DNA of 6,650 bases, taken from contig JAFUPT010000103.1 in assembly GCA_017481065.1 (NCBI GenBank), forward strand, positions 1 to 6,650, given 5' to 3'. The notes below the pieces were generated by a model. The model was given only the letters and a program-made list of their open reading frames with translations, ran no database searches and had not been told where the DNA came from. The position numbers and the translations under genes are program-made. Below are positions 4,591 to 6,650 of the stretch, piece after piece (position 1 is the first letter of the stretch; each line of letters begins with the position of its first letter). The stretch is from Clostridia bacterium. GTDB lineage: Bacteria; Bacillota_A; Clostridia; Christensenellales; Aristaeellaceae.

Positions 4591-5433
4591 ATGTTTAAGA
4601 TCGTCAAGAAAGAGGCATTGAACCCGACGGTTACCCGCATGGTCGTCGAGGCGCCGCTGGTTGCCAAGAAGGCCAAGGCCGGTCAGTTCATTATCCTCCG
4701 CGTGGGCGAGGACGGCGAGCGCATTCCGCTGACCATCGCAGGTTTTGACCGCGAAGCCGGCACCGTCGATATCATCTTCCAGATCGTCGGCGCCACCACC
4801 ATGGAGCTCAACGCCAAGAATGAAGGCGAATACCTGCAGGACTTCGTAGGCCCGCTGGGCAAGCCCACCCAGGTGGAAGGCAAGAAGAAGGTTGCCGTAG
4901 TCGGCGGCGGCGTAGGCTGCGCCATCGCCCTGCCCGTTGCCCGCGCCTTCCATGAGGCCGGCGCAGAAGTGCATTCCTTCGTAGGCTTCCGCTGCAAGGA
5001 CCTGGTGATCCTGGAGGACGAATTCAACGAGTACTCCGATAAGCTGTATATGATGACCGACGATGGCAGCTACGGCCGCCAGGGCGTGGTTACCGTTCCG
5101 CTGGAGGAGGCCATCCTCGCAGGCGAAAACTATGATGAAGTTATCGCCATCGGCCCGGTGATCATGAGGAAGTTCGTGTGCCTGACCACCAAGAAATACA
5201 CTGTCAAGACCGTCGTTTCCATGAACCCCGTCATGATCGACGGCACCGGCATGTGCGGCGGCTGCCGCCTCACCGTCGGCGGCGAGACCAAGTTCGCCTG
5301 TGTTGACGGCCCCGAGTTTGACGGCCACCTGGTCGATTTCGACGAGGCCATGAAGCGCGGCGCAATGTACCGCGATTTCGAAGCACACAAGCGTGAAGAA
5401 ACCTGCAACCTGCTGAAAAAGGAGGTCGAGTAA
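4591..5433 (+). CDS. nfnA: NfnA-like FAD/NAD-binding [2Fe-2S] subunit of ferredoxin:NAD(P) transhydrogenase
   Basis: The small subunit of the NADH-dependent reduced ferredoxin:NADP oxidoreductase is often annotated as a sulfide/dihydroorotate-dehydrogenase-like FAD/NAD-binding protein. It carries FAD, reacts with NAD(H) and holds a [2Fe-2S] cluster. In 280 residues it shows the FAD motif RIPLTIAGF (44-52), a nucleotide-binding loop VVGGGVGCA (103-111), and a C-terminal cluster motif with C222, C225 and C237 (C-x2-C-x11-C). In characterised Nfn an aspartate serves as the fourth ligand. The start is ATG 4591 after AGAGGGG. A longer frame from TTG 4542 lacks a ribosome binding site and family similarity in its extra residues. 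The next gene encodes the partner subunit 1 bp after the stop. In a lone context this family could also serve PyrD or sulfide reduction, but the neighbour supports Nfn. Confidence 0.9.
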   Translation: MFKIVKKEALNPTVTRMVVEAPLVAKKAKAGQFIILRVGEDGERIPLTIAGFDREAGTVDIIFQIVGATTMELNAKNEGEYLQDFVGPLGKPTQVEGKKKVAVVGGGVGCAIALPVARAFHEAGAEVHSFVGFRCKDLVILEDEFNEYSDKLYMMTDDGSYGRQGVVTVPLEEAILAGENYDEVIAIGPVIMRKFVCLTTKKYTVKTVVSMNPVMIDGTGMCGGCRLTVGGETKFACVDGPEFDGHLVDFDEAMKRGAMYRDFEAHKREETCNLLKKEVE

Positions 5434-5434
5434 C

Positions 5435-6650
5435 ATGGCAGAGAAGAATATGAGCCTGACCAAGTGCCCGATGCCCTCCCTCGAACCCGATTATCGCAAT
5501 AAGGTTTTTGAGGAAGTCGCCACCGGCTATACCTATGAAATGGCCATCAACGAGGCACGCCGCTGCCTGAACTGCAAGAACAAGCCCTGCGTGGGCGCTT
5601 GCCCGGTACGCATCGATATCCCCGCCTTCATCGAGAAGGTTGCCAATGAGGATATCGAGGGCGCATTCGAAATCCTGAACAAGCAGAGCTCCCTGCCGGC
5701 AGTATGCGGCCGCGTATGCCCCCAGGAGACCCAGTGCGAAAGCAAGTGCGTTCGCGGCATCAAGGGCGAGCCCGTGGGCATCGGCCGCCTGGAGCGCTTC
5801 GTTGCCGACTGGCACCGCGAGCACGCCACCGAAGCTCCCAAGGCTCCCGAGCAGAACGGCCACAAGGTTGCCGTTGTCGGTGCCGGCCCGGCCGGCCTCA
5901 CCTGCGCAGGCGACCTGGCCCGCCTCGGCTACAAGGTTACTGTTTATGAAGCACTCCACGTTGCCGGCGGCGTTCTCTCCTACGGCATTCCGGAGTTCCG
6001 CCTTCCCAAGGCCATCGTCAACAAGGAAGTTGACAACCTGAAGGCCATGGGCGTGGATATCATCACCGACGCCGTTATCGGCAAGTCCACCACCATCGAC
6101 GAGCTCTTCGAGGATGGCTTCGAGGCCGTGTTCATCGGCTCCGGCGCAGGCCTGCCCCGCTTCATGGGCATCCCGGGCGAATCCCTCAAGGGCGTATATT
6201 CCGCCAATGAGTTCCTCACCCGCATCAACCTGATGAAGGCCTATCAGGAAGGTTCCAAGACCCCCATCCGCAAGGGCAAGAAGGTTGCAGTCGTTGGCGG
6301 CGGCAACGTTGCCATGGACGCAGCCCGCTGCGCCAAGCGCCTGGGCGCCGAGGAGGTTTACATCGTATACCGCCGCGGCATGCAGGAGCTGCCCGCCCGT
6401 AAGGAAGAAGTGGAGCACGCCGAGGAAGAGGGCATCATCTTCAAGACCCTCACCAACCCCGTTGAGGTTATCGGCTACAACAACCCCGATGATCCCCGCG
6501 ATCCCCGCAACGGCGAAGTTTGCGGCATGAAGTGCGTGGAGATGGAGCTGGGCGAGCCCGATGCTTCCGGCCGCCGCCGCCCCGTCGTGAAGGAAGGCAG
6601 CGAGTTCATCCTGGATATCGATACCATGATCATGTCCATCGGCACCAGCC
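5435..6650 (+). CDS. nfnB: NfnB / glutamate synthase small-subunit-like oxidoreductase, cut at the window edge
   Basis: The large flavoprotein subunit of the Nfn complex is often annotated as NADPH-dependent glutamate synthase (GltA/GltD-like). It binds FAD, NADPH and two [4Fe-4S] clusters and bifurcates electrons between NADPH, ferredoxin and, through NfnA, NAD. The reading frame from ATG 5435 stays open for 405 codons to the last base, so roughly 60 residues and the stop lie outside. Cluster cysteines are C44, C47, C52, C56 (C-x2-C-x4-C-x3-C) and C91, C95, C101, C105 (C-x3-C-x5-C-x3-C). The FAD loop is VVGAGPAGL (147-155) and the NADPH loop VVGGGNVAMDAAR (286-298). A strong AAAAAGGAGG lies 9 bases before the ATG, inside the end of nfnA. 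No large GltB-type glutamate synthase is seen beside it, which favours Nfn over glutamate synthase. Confidence 0.92.
   Translation, partial: MAEKNMSLTKCPMPSLEPDYRNKVFEEVATGYTYEMAINEARRCLNCKNKPCVGACPVRIDIPAFIEKVANEDIEGAFEILNKQSSLPAVCGRVCPQETQCESKCVRGIKGEPVGIGRLERFVADWHREHATEAPKAPEQNGHKVAVVGAGPAGLTCAGDLARLGYKVTVYEALHVAGGVLSYGIPEFRLPKAIVNKEVDNLKAMGVDIITDAVIGKSTTIDELFEDGFEAVFIGSGAGLPRFMGIPGESLKGVYSANEFLTRINLMKAYQEGSKTPIRKGKKVAVVGGGNVAMDAARCAKRLGAEEVYIVYRRGMQELPARKEEVEHAEEEGIIFKTLTNPVEVIGYNNPDDPRDPRNGEVCGMKCVEMELGEPDASGRRRPVVKEGSEFILDIDTMIMSIGTS

Noticed and set aside
4474..5463. Minus-strand open frame (329 codons) opposite nfnA
   Set aside because: It overlaps the nfn promoter and the whole of nfnA. 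Its content (many D, H, A, L) reflects complemented codons, not a protein family.
5270..6418. Minus-strand open frame (382 codons) opposite nfnA and nfnB
   Set aside because: It is antisense to cysteine-cluster and nucleotide-binding motifs of NfnA/NfnB, with no ribosome binding site and shadow-like composition.

Overview
The window looks like chromosomal DNA of a fairly GC-rich anaerobic Clostridia-type Firmicute. The evidence is strong AGGAGG ribosome binding sites, a tetrahydrofolate (THF) riboswitch in front of an ECF-type folate S component, an NfnAB-type ferredoxin/NADPH transhydrogenase pair, and intrinsic terminators. The exact genus cannot be read from the sequence. No phage, IS, CRISPR, tRNA or rRNA was seen.

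Left part (1-2258, minus strand): a two-gene folate operon. It reads right to left from a sigma-A promoter (2230-2258) through a long structured leader. The leader holds a THF riboswitch (2129-2220), a sequence complementary to the folT Shine-Dalgarno (2102-2110), an extra hairpin (2053-2100) and an intrinsic terminator (1989-2029). The genes are folT (folate uptake S component) and, 15 bp further on, folC (folylpolyglutamate synthase). FolT imports folate and FolC traps and activates it by glutamylation, and the riboswitch should reduce both when THF is abundant. A hairpin at the left edge probably ends the operon.

Middle (2259-2574): about 300 bp without a credible gene. It contains a terminator-like hairpin on the plus strand, two palindromic elements that look like intergenic repeats, and a strong bidirectional terminator.

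Centre (2575-4426, minus strand): a class II (GatY/KbaY/FbaA-type) ketose-bisphosphate aldolase followed 3 bp later by a PfkB-family sugar kinase, both from one promoter at 4398-4426. Together they could phosphorylate a sugar phosphate or sugar and cleave the product to trioses. The actual substrate is not evident.

Right part (4487-6650, plus strand): a divergent operon with the FAD/[2Fe-2S] NfnA-like subunit and, 1 bp after its stop, the GltD-like NfnB subunit with two Cys4 clusters. NfnB is cut off by the window edge after 405 codons. The pair would exchange electrons between NADH, ferredoxin and NADPH in the cytoplasm.

The most interesting part is the folT leader. The riboswitch loop carries a 9-nt copy of the terminator's 3' arm, and the leader has a perfect 9-nt complement of the folT Shine-Dalgarno. 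This suggests a concrete and possibly two-level switching mechanism. The protein-coding content belongs to recognised families, and I see no undescribed protein system.
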